38,325 nt of DNA from Chara braunii (Eukaryota > Streptophyta > Charophyceae > Charales > Characeae): NCBI GenBank assembly GCA_003427395.1, contig BFEA01000136.1, positions 1,395,360 through 1,433,684 on the forward strand. The letters run 5' to 3'. The notes beneath the pieces were generated by a model that saw only the letters and a program-made list of their open reading frames with translations, was not told where the DNA came from and did no database searches. The position numbers and the translations under genes are program-made. This document shows, piece after piece, positions 18,426 through 30,031 of the stretch (position 1 is its first letter; the number at the start of each line of letters is the position of its first letter).

Positions 18426-20414
18426 TTTTTAAGTAAGACGAAAAATTTTAAAATTGGAATGACATTTTTGAAGATAGAATGAAAATTTAATTTTTAGAAT
18501 GTAATTTCACTATAGAATGATATTTTAATTTCAGGAAAATTTTTCGTTGTATTATTCTTGCTAATACCTATTATTCTTATTATTATGGTTGTTGTTGTCA
18601 TTAACTGATATTCGACAAACTTAACGATGCTAGAAAAAGTGAATCATATTACGATAAAGATATATATGTAAATAAGATAACAAAAATAATAATCAAAATG
18701 CTAGTAGTACTCATTGTAGCAAGCAGCAACGGATCCATGCGGCAACGTGGGGTGTGCTTTTATATCGCAAACAAACACTTCCTTTCTGGTTGAATCAGGA
18801 TGGAAAGATGCCTTGTACACATTCATTTTCATTGTTTAAAACTTCAATTCCCGGTGAAATTAATCTAAAAAAGACTAACTGAAATGTAGGTTGAGGGCGA
18901 TGTTGGTTCCTGAGTTTATCGATGCCTTGCTGAAATTCCTGAGTCGATTTGGGTTTTTCAAGCGTGTGTGTGAACATGCTTATTGGACCGTAGGCCCGCC
19001 CGAACGTTGTTCACCTGAGTCAGTGTGTGGATAACCGGGCATTTGCACATGCGGTGAGTAGTGGACCAGGGTTGGTGGGATCATGTTCGTCTCCTCTGCT
19101 TTCTTCACTTGTCCTTCCTTGTTAACGCATTCAAATTTACCTCACGGGCGCCTACATTATTCGTGAGTCGTGATTATTTCTTTCTCCCCGGTCTGAGTTT
19201 CGGTCGAATGCACTAAGAAAATTGTGAGACTCGGAGAGAGGTGGGAAGTGCTGGTGAGGGAGAAGGAAGTCGAGATAGAGCATAAAAAAGAGCAAAGGGA
19301 AGGAGTAGCGAGGGTAAGGAGGATAAAGTTGATTTGAAAGCAAGGAAACAATATAACTTATCTGACTATGGTGTCAATCTGCATGCTTTGAAGTGTTGTT
19401 AGGTTGAACTGCGCTAGGGAGGAGGAAAATCATACTTGGCCTTGACCTAGTGTAAGGTGTCTGTAGAGGAACGTGGTATGACAAAGGCAGAGCAAGGTAG
19501 TGCTGCCATTTCTGGTCAACGTCTCCGGTGGGTGTAAGTGCTGCACAGGAGGGGACTGTTGGAATATGCCTACTGGATTTCATAATAGTTGCAGCTCAAA
19601 TGCCTAACTGAATTAGCTTGCGGAACTTCGAGAACACTCACCAAATATCGGGGTATTGACTGACCTTTAACCTGCCACTGCGTCATTATATGACTACGGG
19701 CGTGTCTTGGGCGCTAATAAAAGGGCGGTTGACCAACCCGCTATTGACAACACGGGTTGTGGGGTAGCTGTCTTCGTATCCTTTTAAGGAATAAAAAATG
19801 CAAATGTTCGTGTTCAAATGATTCATTAGGAGAGAGCGCTAGAATCGGGGGGTTGACTAGCTGCAGTTTTTTTTATTGGAGTTTTTCTTCATCATTGACT
19901 TTTGTTGCTCCTGGTCAAAGTCAACGCACTATTGATTTCAATGATCTGGCTGCACCTGCGCTACCTACCTACTGAAGGACCCTCTCGTGGGGATCATGAT
20001 CGATCGTCTCTCGTGCTCTTAGTGTGTGAGAGTGTCTCCTACCTTTTTTTTCCTCATATCTTCCTTACTTGTGAGGTTTCAGAGAGGAGGGAGGCTAACA
20101 AAATCCTATCTGGACTAGACAGCATTGTGATGCTTTAACTTTTCTCTGTGATATCTCAGTAACCCACGTGATTGTGGGAGCTCTGGCGGGGTTCATGCGA
20201 GACCGTGGAGGCAAAAAACTTTAAGGTAGGTCAACGCGAGTTACTCGTATATTGCTATCTATTCTACCCTAGTTTAACTGAGTTTTGAGTTTTTGTATAT
20301 TTACGTGACTTTGATTTAAGACTTCAACCGAATCAGAGAGAATTTACTATGCTTGTTTAATTAATCTTCATGCTCATAAATCAATGTAACAGTTACATGT
20401 TATGTTGTATTGAG
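18426..20414. other. no gene recognised
   Basis: AT-rich DNA with only short random frames. I looked for tRNA, LTR ends and conserved domains and found none that I can support. Confidence 0.5.
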
Positions 20415-20715
20415 TTGAACGATTGGGTGAGTGCACTGCGAATTCATCAATCGTTCGTTGTTTTGTTTTACATTGTTTATCTAGATGATTGGGTTGAGTC
20501 TACTAAGATTTCTTCAATCGTTCGTTATCTTGTTTTACTTTGTTTATCTAGGCGACTGTCTAAGTTCATTGCGGATTCTTCAACCATTTGTTATCTTGTT
20601 TTAATCTGTTTATCTATGCAAGTGCTTGAGTCCACTTCGGATTCCGTAGTCACTTGTCGTGTTCGTTTGTGCAATTGGGTTGAGTCCACTCTGGATTTCC
20701 CAATTATTTATCTTG
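20415..20715 (+). repeat. minisatellite, unit about 75-80 bp, four degenerate copies
   Basis: Units share GATTGGGTTGAGTC, TTCTTCAATCGTTCGTTATC and TTGTTTTACTTTGTTTATCT. Copies start near 20418, 20487, 20552 and 20617, with growing divergence toward the right. Confidence 0.7.
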
Positions 20716-21211
20716 TGACCATGTAAGGACAAATTTGGGTTTAACAAACTTAAACCTTATTAATTCACATACAGGATCATATCATTTAGGAAAAAATGAT
20801 TGCACATATTAATGCAAAAATGAATTCTAACTAAGGTAACTTTACTGTGTGCAGTTCTGTTGAATTCGATTCATGCATTCTGTCTTTCACTCATCTCCTT
20901 TGTTATTTCAGTTTGATAGCTTAGTATGTTAGTGTTTGCCTAATACTTGAGCGATAGGTAGAAAGTAGTCTATTTCTATTCTTGCATTGTCTTTTCGTAT
21001 ATGTTTGCTTTGGTCAGATCTTAACTAGCTTATGACTTAGTAGAAATTATGTGAGTTTTCTTCCTTAGGGGAGATGCTGCAAAAATTTATGGTAAAACTA
21101 CAGAGTTAGTCAAATCTGGGGTAGTCTCTTAGGTTAGAATTAGGCGGATATTTGGAGTCATTGCAGGCTCTGAAAGCCTTTTCTACTACAAGAAGTGTTA
21201 CCAAAATTTCT
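20716..21211. other. no gene recognised
   Basis: AT-rich DNA between a minisatellite and a MITE, without coding or structural signal. Confidence 0.5.
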
Positions 21212-22004
21212 ACCACAACCAGGGTTACCTGACCGAACGTTCGGGGGGCCCCGGGCTGGCCCCTGAGCGTTCGGGCGTTCAGGGTCCCGTTCGGGGGCTG
21301 AACACCTCAAGGTTCGGCCCTGGCCAAAATTTTGTTCGGGGCTTAAAAATAAGTTTTGTTTTCTGCATGTTTTTTTGTGAGTTCTCTATGATGTAACCTA
21401 CACGCCTATAAATTTTGAAGCCATTCGGATAAGCCAAAAAAACATTAAAAATCGTCAAAGATGGAGGTGTCAAAACGTGCTCGCCCACTCACCATTTTGT
21501 TTTTTTTCACGTTTAACTTTTTGTTTTCACCTTATTTCGGGGCCTAAAAAATTTTATTATTTTTTAAAAACTAATTTATGAGTTATTGATCATGTAAACT
21601 ACATATCTGTAAGTTTTTAGGGTATTTTTTAATTCCAAAACATAATTAAAAATCAGCAAAGATGGAGGTGTCGAAAAGGTGCTGGCACACTCACTCATTT
21701 TAATTCTCTTTTTATTTTTTCTTATTTTTATCATAGTGTTTATTTTCTGTATTTGATTTTTAATTCAAAAGTGGTAAAGCATTTGGATGTACGGCCCAGG
21801 GAAATGTTGTTTAGTTTATTGGTCTCCAGAACATATTTGTTTTCCGGAATTTTTTGAAAACTTTGTTTTTTTTTTTTTTTTTTTTTTTTTTTGGGTCCGC
21901 GTTCGGCCCGAACGGCCGAACACCAGCCGAAGGGGTCCCGTACGTTCGGGCGTTCGGGTTCGGGCGTTCGGCCCATCCCGAATGCCGACAACCCTGACCA
22001 CAAC
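21212..22004. mobile_element. hAT-type non-autonomous element (MITE) with 8-bp target duplication
   Basis: The element is 21220-21996 (777 bp). It begins CAGGGTTAC and ends GACAACCCTG, so the terminal inverted repeat is CAGGGTT. It is flanked on both sides by the identical 8-mer ACCACAAC (21212-21219 and 21997-22004). An 8-bp duplication and CAGGG ends are hallmarks of the hAT superfamily. Both ends are GC-rich with repeated CGTTCGGGCG words in subterminal positions, where hAT transposases bind. The middle is AT-rich and holds two related segments of about 135 bp (21365-21500 and 21560-21700, both with CAAAGATGGAGGTGTC). There is no transposase gene, so it would depend on an autonomous hAT elsewhere. 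The perfect target duplication suggests a fairly young insertion. Confidence 0.88.
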
Positions 22005-23284
22005 CAAATAATTAGTTTATTTTTAGGTAATCTTTGAGTCAGGAGTTATTTTTCTTTAGATTTGACTTAGTAAATATTCTGCAACCGCACTTCCTTAGTG
22101 GAGGTGCTGCCAATTCTTTTGTTATTTTTGTATCATTATTGGACAACACCTCTTAGTAGTTTAAAATACGGTACGAAGTTGATCTTCATTAACTCGATAG
22201 GCGGTGTCTTCTTTGGTTATGTGACACAGGTTACCGCTACCAGCGTGTACTCACAAACATCTTGAGTTTCATCGACTTCTGTTATAGATTGATAGCAGGT
22301 TGGTCAATTTGCGACTCAACTTCTACCTACTTCTGTATCTCACACCTAAAAACGTAGCTTTATGGGTTTGGGTTTTTTTCCTGTGATTTTACCTCATTTC
22401 TTTAAAAAGGTCACTCAAAAGGTGTCAAGTATCATTTTGGAAACCAGAGAATGGTTGGGGGCTTAGTATGAGTTAAGGGGCCATGAACTACAAGAAAATG
22501 GTAAGGTCGACTCCGTTAGTGCACAAAATGTGCTTTGGCTAAATGTGTGTTTGCAGGTATGTATTTTTGAAGCTTGGTTTTGTCTTTCGTGTTGAGATGG
22601 TGAATGGTAACGAATGGATGAGTGAGCCGCATGATTGATTGTGAGAGATAGTCTCCGGGAACCCTGATTATGGTACAATCCTATTTCTTTCTTCCGGGTT
22701 CAATTACATTGTGTATCTATGACTATATGAGTAACCTTATTTTCCTATCTATCGATATATACGTCGAAATATTTGTAGAAGGTTTACTATTTAAATTGTT
22801 CGTTGGACGTTGGTACTGAACCTGTCATTCAAAGTCCTTGTCGAAGACATTTTAGGTTCTCTTCCAACAGAAAAGGTTACCCCTATGCGTTGGACACTTG
22901 CTCCTCGCACATTGTCGTGCTTTGCCTAAACGCAGAGATGTCCTGAGGGCTAAACGACTTATCCTCCAGTCGTTTTATATCGTTAATGAGACATCTTTGA
23001 GGATATTCGTTCTTGACATGTGAGTAAAGTGCGCAACCCTTAAACCCATGAAAGGTTGAGTTATGGGTAACACGTGAAACGTCGTTATAATGGTCGAATA
23101 CTTGAGTACGCATGGTCAAATATTGTGGTATTTTTCACACGCTTGTTCCACTTGTGCATTTTCACACGGGCGGTAACGGGCCACATCCTGATATTCGTGC
23201 ACACGTTGAATAATGAGTTGGATTGATTGCAAAAAGGGACTACGCGATATGTGTATTTTGAATTAGTGATACAGTCGATTATGA
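22005..23284. other. no gene recognised
   Basis: AT-rich DNA with short frames only (largest about 78 codons, minus strand). Nothing in it matches a domain that I know. Confidence 0.5.
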
Positions 23285-23640
23285 GATACTTGGTTAAGTT
23301 TAGGTGTCCTGGTCAATCGACGTAAGTCACGTGTAGGATATGAGCACCCTACGTTGCGCTTCACGTATGGGTTCGGATCAGGTCTTGACAACACCTACCC
23401 CCTATGCTACAACGTACGAGAAACGCCCTCGGCTCGTCCACCTTTGTGATTGCATGTAAAAACTTTCGTATTGTGGACCAGTAGCTCGGTGGGTACACGC
23501 TCACCCAATGGATCGTAATAGCTACCGTTGGAGGAGGTAAGTTGTACATCGCAGGATCCTATCCTTTCGTAGGGACTTGCGAGAGGTATAGTTGGCACAC
23601 TCGGGCGGAGCAGCGAAACTCCCTATCTGTATGTGACCTG
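23285..23640 (-). repeat. 320-bp dispersed repeat, copy 1
   Basis: Read on the minus strand, this matches segments at 27320-27640 and 28235-28550. Shared words include GTGCCAACTATACCTCTCGC, ACGAAAGTTTTTACATGCAA and GTAGCATAG. The upstream phrase TTCGCTGCTCC is shared with the 28.2-kb copy. Identity by eye is about 65-75%. The nature of the repeat is unknown; copy 2 lies just after the relic of an LTR-embedded ORF, so it may belong to an LTR element. Confidence 0.7.
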
Positions 23641-23764
23641 TCGAATCCTACATGATGCGACCAAGAACGTCTCGTGAGCGCCTCATGTGGTTTTCCTGGA
23701 TCTGATTGGAAGGAAAAACATCATGGGAACCCATTTTTCAAGGGAGGCACAAACGGTTAACGAG

Positions 23765-24105
23765 TAGCTGAAAATTTAGGAATGAAAATTCTGAAGTGAG
23801 AGTTTTTGGCAGTCTTAAAATCCCGAATGGTTCTAAAGTGGTAAAAGGTCCGAAGACCCCGAAAACCACCTGTTTAGGCAGACTGCATCCTGAAGTGGTG
23901 AAGTGGGAGTTTTGGGCAGTCTGAAAATCCTGAATGATCCTGAAGTGGTGAAAGGTCTGAAGACCCAAAAAACCAACTGTTTAGGCAGACTACATCCTGA
24001 AGTGGTGAAGGGTGGTCTGAAGTGGTGAAAGGTCCGAAGACCCTGAAAACCACCTGTTTAGGCAGACATCTTGAAGTGGTAAACGGTGTCTTGAAGTGGT
24101 GATGA
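23765..24105 (+). repeat. minisatellite with CTGAAGTGGTGAA motif
   Basis: The units contain TGAAGTGGTGAAAGGTCCGA, AGACC, AAAACCACCTGTTTAGGCAG and a variable middle. The long period is about 110-120 bp with three copies, and an inner short repeat (GAAGTGGTGAA) expands at the right end. Confidence 0.75.
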
Positions 24106-25559
24106 AAAATACAACAGTTGTTAACCTTCTCTCAAGGGAGCAGGGTTTTTTCCGGGACCACGAAGCATGCACTGTGACGAGCTCTTTTTTTGTTAAGCGT
24201 CATATTCTACGCAACCGACATTGGGGTGGAAGGGGGTACATAAAAAAGGATTAGAGATAAATTGCATGGCAGTCCCTTCCTCTTGTTTTTTTGACGTTTT
24301 CTCCTTGGTCCCTCGATAGGAGGAAGGCTGGGATTGTGAACTTCGGGGTAGTTGGCCCTTGCCTTAGTAAGCTCAGGGGGAATAATGTCTATTATGATTC
24401 TTTTTTTTTTTTTTTTTTTTTCTTTCTTTTTAGACAAAGATCCGTCGTTTTGGCGTGGTAATCGCGCAAGGAGTTCCTTTTGAATTTTAAATTGAACCTG
24501 TGTGGGTTCTTAGAATTCCCTTTTTGCAAATTAGGATCTTAATTAGATTATAGAATTTGGTATCTTGTAATTTTTGCCCCTAACTGCACTTCGTTTCTTG
24601 CTTGAGCTTGCTTTGCTGCGCCTGGGCCTGTTCTCTGTTCTCGCCGCGAACATAGGATTCGTGAAAACCTAACAAAAAAAATTATTAGGTTTGCACGAAA
24701 TCTATTCAAGATTATGATAGTACGTTTTTCAGGTCTCCTCAAGGAACAAAATTATACGTGAAGTGAAACATCCGCAAAAAAAAATGAAAAAAATAATAAA
24801 AATAAAATTTTCAGAATTGCTGGAGGGGGTGAGGAAAAAAACGGGTTTTTTCATAGAAAATCACGACCTGGTGAAGCACCGTAGATTCAAGAACTGAAAT
24901 ATCCTGATTTTGTTTGATCCAAAAAAATTGTGTTTATAGTACTATAAGATGTGTAGCACGATGAATTTATTCGGGGGTTTTCCGAACGCGCAAATATATT
25001 ATCCTGTTCGTGAATACGTTCGCTTGTACATGGTTTCCCATACATGGGCGAATATATTATTCTTTATTGTTTGTTTTAATTTTTTTCCCTATATTTTCAT
25101 TTAAAACTCGTATTTGGCTAAGAATTTCAAGGTGTCTCCGAGGCAAAAGTTGTTTGTATTCTAATTTTAAATGACATATATTTTTTGATAAGGGTTTTAT
25201 GGCTAAGTTCAAAAGTGATTTGTAGTACTTTAAATTATTTTGTGCAGAGCTTGGCTTTTACCTAACTGCGGAAACTGACTTATAGTCCTATAAATGAGTA
25301 TTCACTAAAACACGTTTTTTCTTACATTTTTCAAGTTTGCCTTGTTATCCTTAAAAATTACCCTGTTTGAACTCTGTTTTTTTGCCAATCTACTGAGAAT
25401 GACTTATAGTCATATAAAAGCATTTTGCAAGGAAGAGTTTTCTTGCACATTTTGAGGAACGCTAGACTTTTCACCTGATTTTTTGCCTCCTTTATCGCAA
25501 AACGATTAAAAACGTTATCTTTTTGTCTAAAAAACAACAATATGACTTTTACTTTTTCG
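24106..25559. other. AT-rich stretch with homopolymers and a degenerate repeat
   Basis: A T-run lies at 24402-24421. Related segments at about 25265-25355 and 25390-25475 share GACTTATAGTC-TATAAA, indicating a degenerate tandem repeat with a period of about 125 bp. No coding signal was seen. Part may be the upstream region of the second LTR. Confidence 0.45.
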
Positions 25560-25895
25560 TTCTATAAGAAATGTTAGGTTTTCTTCGATTGTGAGGTTTT
25601 CACGAATCCCCTGTTTGCGCCCAAATTCCAATCTCAACTGTAATCTCTTCTTGCTCTCTCCTCGCTTGCGCGGGTGTAACTGTACTCTTCCCCTTTCTTG
25701 ATACTTTTTTTCGTGTCGCCGCATGCGCTCTCCCTTCTCTATCTCATTAGCCGGATCGGTGCATAACTGGATCGAAGCGTTGAGTGAGGCTACGTCCCCC
25801 GCACGGCTGTCAAGTCATGCATTCGGAGGCACTTCCTCCTTCCTTTCTCATGTCATTCTCGGACAATCTCGTTTATTGCGCACTGATACATAAAC

Positions 25896-25902
25896 TATAA
25901 AT
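25896..25902 (+). promoter_or_regulatory. TATA box of the second LTR
   Basis: TATAAAT is followed by ACCGCAAGCGCG. Over the 20 bases from CTATAAA it shares 18 with the 5' LTR of the main element. Confidence 0.55.
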
Positions 25903-26154
25903 ACCGCAAGCGCGATTAATTGTCTCTGTAATCCACTTGGGAGTTAGCGCGGTCAAAAAGATCGGCTAACGAGAAGAAAGACGGTGAGTAGAGAGTCGTG
26001 CGGTCCGACGAGCTGGTGCAGAGGATGCGGGGTTGACGTGTGGCCACGAGGGACTGTAGCACGTGGGCGAGTCTGACTTGCATGCTCGGGCCAAGCGGGA
26101 TAACGAATTTGCATGGTTTGGGGTTGCGGGGCGACAGACTGTCAGGAAGGTGCC

Positions 26155-26244
<90 letters not shown>
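26155..26244 (+). repeat. GA microsatellite
   Basis: About 45 GA units with one interruption (GAAAGA near 26169). Confidence 0.95.
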
Positions 26245-26247
<3 letters not shown>

Positions 26248-26909
26248 GGACAGGGATATGGTGGAACAATGCATTTTTTTTTCCTACCTTCTGTGTAATT
26301 TTGACTCTAATGTTGGCCAATTTTGTCGTGACAGTTTCAAATTTTTCTTGTAAATTATCTCGGATTTTCTGTTTCATGTATGCATTTTGATGAGCGAACT
26401 CGTGTCTCCTTTCTCAAGTTGCTTTTGATTTCCAATTTTGTTGTGATCAATAGCGTTAGCTTAATTTGCATTTTATTACTGTTTGCATTAGGGAATAAAT
26501 ATGTATGTAATGTTGGGATCTCGCGTGGAATGATGATGTTAGCATAAGAAGAATAATTGCATGCATACAGGACCGACGGACGCACAAACAGAAACGTCTA
26601 TCACCGACTTATCCGCACGACAATATAGAGTCCGAGCAGTCGGCCCGTGCAAGCGCCCATCTATGATAGCAAGTTCGGCAGTGGAGTCTGCAACATACAA
26701 GAGCGTCTGCATATGCCCCATTGCGATCTCGCTCGCCGGAAAATATATGTAATTAGAGTCTGTGAGTAGGATATGGCAGTAGAAACTCCCTTCTGGGTCA
26801 CTAACCGCGAAAACTTAAGAAACCGAAATATCGAACGTATTGAGAGAGAGAACAGCTTAGGCGACGAAGAACCGCACGGAACCCCGACTACCCCTATCAG
26901 ACTGAGAAT

Positions 26910-27165
26910 GATTGACTGTGCGGGAGCAATTTCCAGTGGGCAATAAACCAGGATTCTCGGATCCTGGATTATCCCGACACCCGCAATAGGCAGAATTATC
27001 TAACCCCTGGCTTCGTCGCTATTACTACCCGTTTCCCTCCCTATTATATCCTTCTCCCATACCACAACCTATCTGTCGTCCCGTGAGACTCCATAGCTCG
27101 TTACTGGCCCCGCACACAGTGCTCGGAGTGCCAACAAAATACAACGAGTATCACGAAGCAGGGTT
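26910..27165 (+). pseudogene. diverged relic of the LTR-embedded ORF
   Basis: The segment 27006-27134 reads PGFVAITTRFPPYYILLPYH and ends RYWPRTQCSECQ. Over 43 aligned residues about 25 are identical to the ORF at 3300-3839 (AGFVIIDTHFPPYSILLPFN and HWPRTLCTECQ). A TGA at 27084-27086 replaces the Trp of the IPW motif. Upstream similarity back to about 26910 is weaker and needs a frame change. Many differences are silent (FPPY and ILLP use different third bases), so the protein sequence was kept by selection before this copy decayed. The CxxC pair is preserved. Confidence 0.75.
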
Positions 27166-27319
27166 CGTCCGACGAACCCGCTCCGAGGCAAAGCTTCGGG
27201 AGCACATTCTTCGACTACGACCGTTGTCAGGCGCGGCGGTCCCACACCCAGACGTAAAGTAATTTTGGTGTCGGACCTCACGGTCGCATCACTCAGGAGT
27301 TTTAGAAGTGTTTCAGCTA

Positions 27320-27640
27320 AGACCAACTCCGACCGTGTGCGCCAGCTATATCTCTCGCGACTCCCTGCGATAGGACAGAGCTCCTGCGAAGTACAACTCA
27401 CCTCCACATTCGGGAGTTGTCACCATCCCTTAGGTGGCGTATCCGTGCTGAGCTACTGACTCACGTGCGAAGGCTTTTACTTGCAATTGCAGAGGTAAGC
27501 CAGCCGAGGGAGTTTGCTCGATCGCAGTAGCATAGGCATATGCACGGTTGAACGCCTAAGACTGACCCGTATATACGTCGGGCATCGGGGCGCTGATCTT
27601 CCGGACCGACTTACAAATCAGGTCGACTCGACCGACGAAC
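27320..27640 (+). repeat. 320-bp dispersed repeat, copy 2
   Basis: This matches copy 3 and the inverted copy 1. It includes GTGCGCCAGCTATATCTCTC, GTGCGAAGGCTTTTACTTGC, AATTGCAGAGGTA and GTAGCATAGG. It lies about 190 bp after the LTR-ORF relic. Confidence 0.7.
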
Positions 27641-28234
27641 GTTCGCGAATACTACGCTTTGCCTAGAAATAGTTTCTATAGGTACGATTCACAGCCTGAC
27701 TCTTTTATGAAGCACGATCCCCTCGATTCTTGAATCATCACGGGTTTCATATAAAACATATACCCACACTACCTAATGATTAAGCCCATTCAACATATCT
27801 CTCCATGAGAACCCTTTAACCATAACATACATACATGTGACGTGAGATAAGACTGAGTAATTAGGCGAGGAGATGTCACATACACGTAACTCATTCACAC
27901 AAACAGTCTGAATTCATCAAGGGAAAAAAAAAAAAAAAAACATAGGTCATTGACCTTTCAAACATGTACAAATGAAATGAAATGAAGTGAATAAGGCTTG
28001 TCGCATTAGCAAATAATCATAATCTTCCTAACAATCAGGGAAACACACAAGGTTGGGTACTCAAACCAAATGTAGAAATCGCGCATTGACGAGATGTCTG
28101 GATCAAGGTCCAGGATAACGTTGTCGAGCACATCAGCCCCCGCGCGAGCGAGGGCCCTCCCGGCCGCGTCACGCAGGAGAAACTTAGACTTTTGACTTTT
28201 TAGAGACAACTCGGGGATGACGAGATAACTCACG
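27641..28234. other. no gene recognised
   Basis: Non-coding. An A-run lies at 27924-27940. The phrase ACATACATGTGACGTGAGAT near 27829 and ATGTCACATACACG near 27872 form a loose inverted pair. Nothing else is supported. Confidence 0.45.
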
Positions 28235-28550
28235 TCGATCCTTCGCTGCTCCAGCCGAGTGCGCCAGCTGTACATCCCGCGGTCCCCTACGACAGGATAG
28301 GTTCTCCCGGGGCACAAATTATCTTCCCTAAGGGGCTGTCACCACATTTAGGGGCGTATCTCTACCGAGCTACCGACCCACATGCGAAAGTTTTTATAAT
28401 GCAATTGCAGAGGTAGCCCGACCAAGGACGTTTGCTCGCTCACTGTAGCATAGGTACGCATGGTTAAACGCCAAAGTGGACCCGAACGTTGTAAGTCCCT
28501 GGGACGCTGATCTCCCAGGAATCGAAACGTACGCCGGTCGACTAGGACGT
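28235..28550 (+). repeat. 320-bp dispersed repeat, copy 3
   Basis: This is colinear with copy 2, with the words GAGTGCGCCAGCTGTACATC, CATGCGAAAGTTTTTATAAT, GCAATTGCAGAGGTAG and TGTAGCATAGG. Copies 2 and 3 are in the same orientation and about 915 bp apart. They could mark two ends of a decayed element or an older duplication. Confidence 0.7.
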
Positions 28551-28861
28551 ACTAACCTAGGCGTAAGAAAATCTCAATCAATCCTAGTCCCTTCTTTCAA
28601 AGACAATCAAAAGTTACTCAGACAAAAGACTCAAGCCAACGTAAGTTGACTTATTTTCTGACATCGATACAATCATGCGTATCACTCGTTTGGGCTGTCA
28701 CGACTTTCGCCTTGATGAGATGCGTTGCCAAGTTTTTTCATTCCACTCCATACCGACTGCTGGAAAGGAAGCACAGACAAATCCCAACTCTCGAATAAAG
28801 CTAGGATGTCATCGCACCAGTGATGACTACGCTCCCACTCTAACTTTGGTGTGAATGTCAT

Positions 28862-29220
28862 TTGCAAGTAATCTGGCTACCACTATACAAGCCAACGACT
28901 GACTTGAACAGCTGAACATTGGGTGCTCCATTGAGGTCAAGGATTCATTTTCAAATTTTGTTGGTCGCTTTGTCCTCCTGGGCAATAATTACTCTTTTTG
29001 TTCCAGGAATGACGAAGTACCCGCCTTCGCCATGTTGACTTTCAAAGCAATGCACTGGCCGCTACCTCTTGTCAAGTAGCCTGATCGCCTTTGACTTGCA
29101 CTTCTTATGGCGCAATCCATCCACGAAGGTAGTGCTTACACGCACTCCGTCCATAGCTAGTGAAAACACGAACTCGGCTTCTTGTGGCGCCAGTTCCCCA
29201 TTCGTATGTGGCTCCTTAGA
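28862..29220 (-). pseudogene. possible relic of an RNA polymerase second-largest-subunit gene
   Basis: The minus-strand frame from 29220 reads ELAPQEAEFVFSLAMDGVRV, then (after a TAG) EGGYFVIPGTKRVIIAQEDK and ATNKI, then two stops, then LDLNGAPNVQLFKSVVGLYS. The GGYF-(V/I)-x-GT-x-(K/R)-V-I-(I/L)-x-QE block is the signature of the lobe in RPB2-type subunits of cellular RNA polymerases, which helps hold the template in the nuclear transcription complex. The sequence on either side does not match as well, so this may be a diverged family member, a fragment in a retroelement or a chance likeness. At least three stops make it non-functional as it stands. Confidence 0.35.
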
Positions 29221-30031
29221 CGGTCAACGTGAGCCGCCAATAACTTAACGCCTCTCGTGAATAGCTCACGTCCATCCCCTAGGAGGTGGTCTGGGATACC
29301 CCTCGTCCTCGCCCGAGCGAACCTCGAATCTCAGAAGTCGGGCTGGCTCCACCACAACAGCGTGGTATCCACCCGCATAAGCGGTCCACTCCGAGCCGAT
29401 AACAGGGCCGGCCCCTAAGGCAACGAACCCCCGTCTCAGATGCCTCCTAGAGAAAGGAAATGCACTTACCACAACAGACGGTCAACTTTTATCGCTTGAC
29501 GTCAAGGGCGAACCTAGACGAAAAGAGAGAGAGTCATTCAGTCAGACGGACATAGGCAGAGAGGGTCATTCGGAAGAGAACGGGTACCCTCAGGAAAAGT
29601 CTATGCCCAATTGATTCCCTCTTCTTTGTGCGATCGCTTCGTTTCTCGTTGTCTTCTTTACCCTTTAGTTTACATGCACATACAAACACAGAGATGAAAA
29701 AACAACCAATCTTTCACCATTATCACCCTCATCCATCTCAGTCCACATGCCATACCTGCAATCAAGTCAAGCCACACATAGACCACCATACAATCCTTTA
29801 CCATCGCCAGGCTCCCCACCACTCATGCGAACACATATTTCTTTCTCCTTTTTAATGAACGTTCAGAAAACCTGGGTCAAGCAAGTGTGGGTTCACACAG
29901 GTGTGAAGGGAACTGAGTCAGGTTAACTGACCTTGAGTGAAGCTGAACCAAAGATAGCAAACGGTTCACTCAAGAAAGCCGTATAAACCACACTCCAAAT
30001 GAGAAGACCGCCTCAGTAAGCTGTCAGAAAA
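29221..30031. other. no gene recognised
   Basis: Mixed-composition DNA with only short frames. A hairpin-like phrase GTCAGGTTAACTGAC lies at about 29918. No domain or repeat boundary could be supported. Confidence 0.45.

Larger units (their letters stand above)
25560..27319 (+). repeat. remnant of a second, related LTR
   Basis: The order of parts copies that of the 13-kb element's LTR: a pyrimidine-rich upstream part, a TATA box in the phrase CTATAAATACCGCAAGCGCG (25895-25914), a leader with a GTGAGT splice-donor-like site (25983), a GA/CT microsatellite, and then a diverged copy of the LTR-embedded ORF. The ends are not defined, and the nucleotide similarity outside the promoter and the ORF is low, so this is a different family or an old copy. 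No PBS was found after it. Confidence 0.5.

Noticed and set aside
25966-26377. Frames with long Ser-Leu or Arg-Glu runs
   Set aside because: They are translations of the GA microsatellite.
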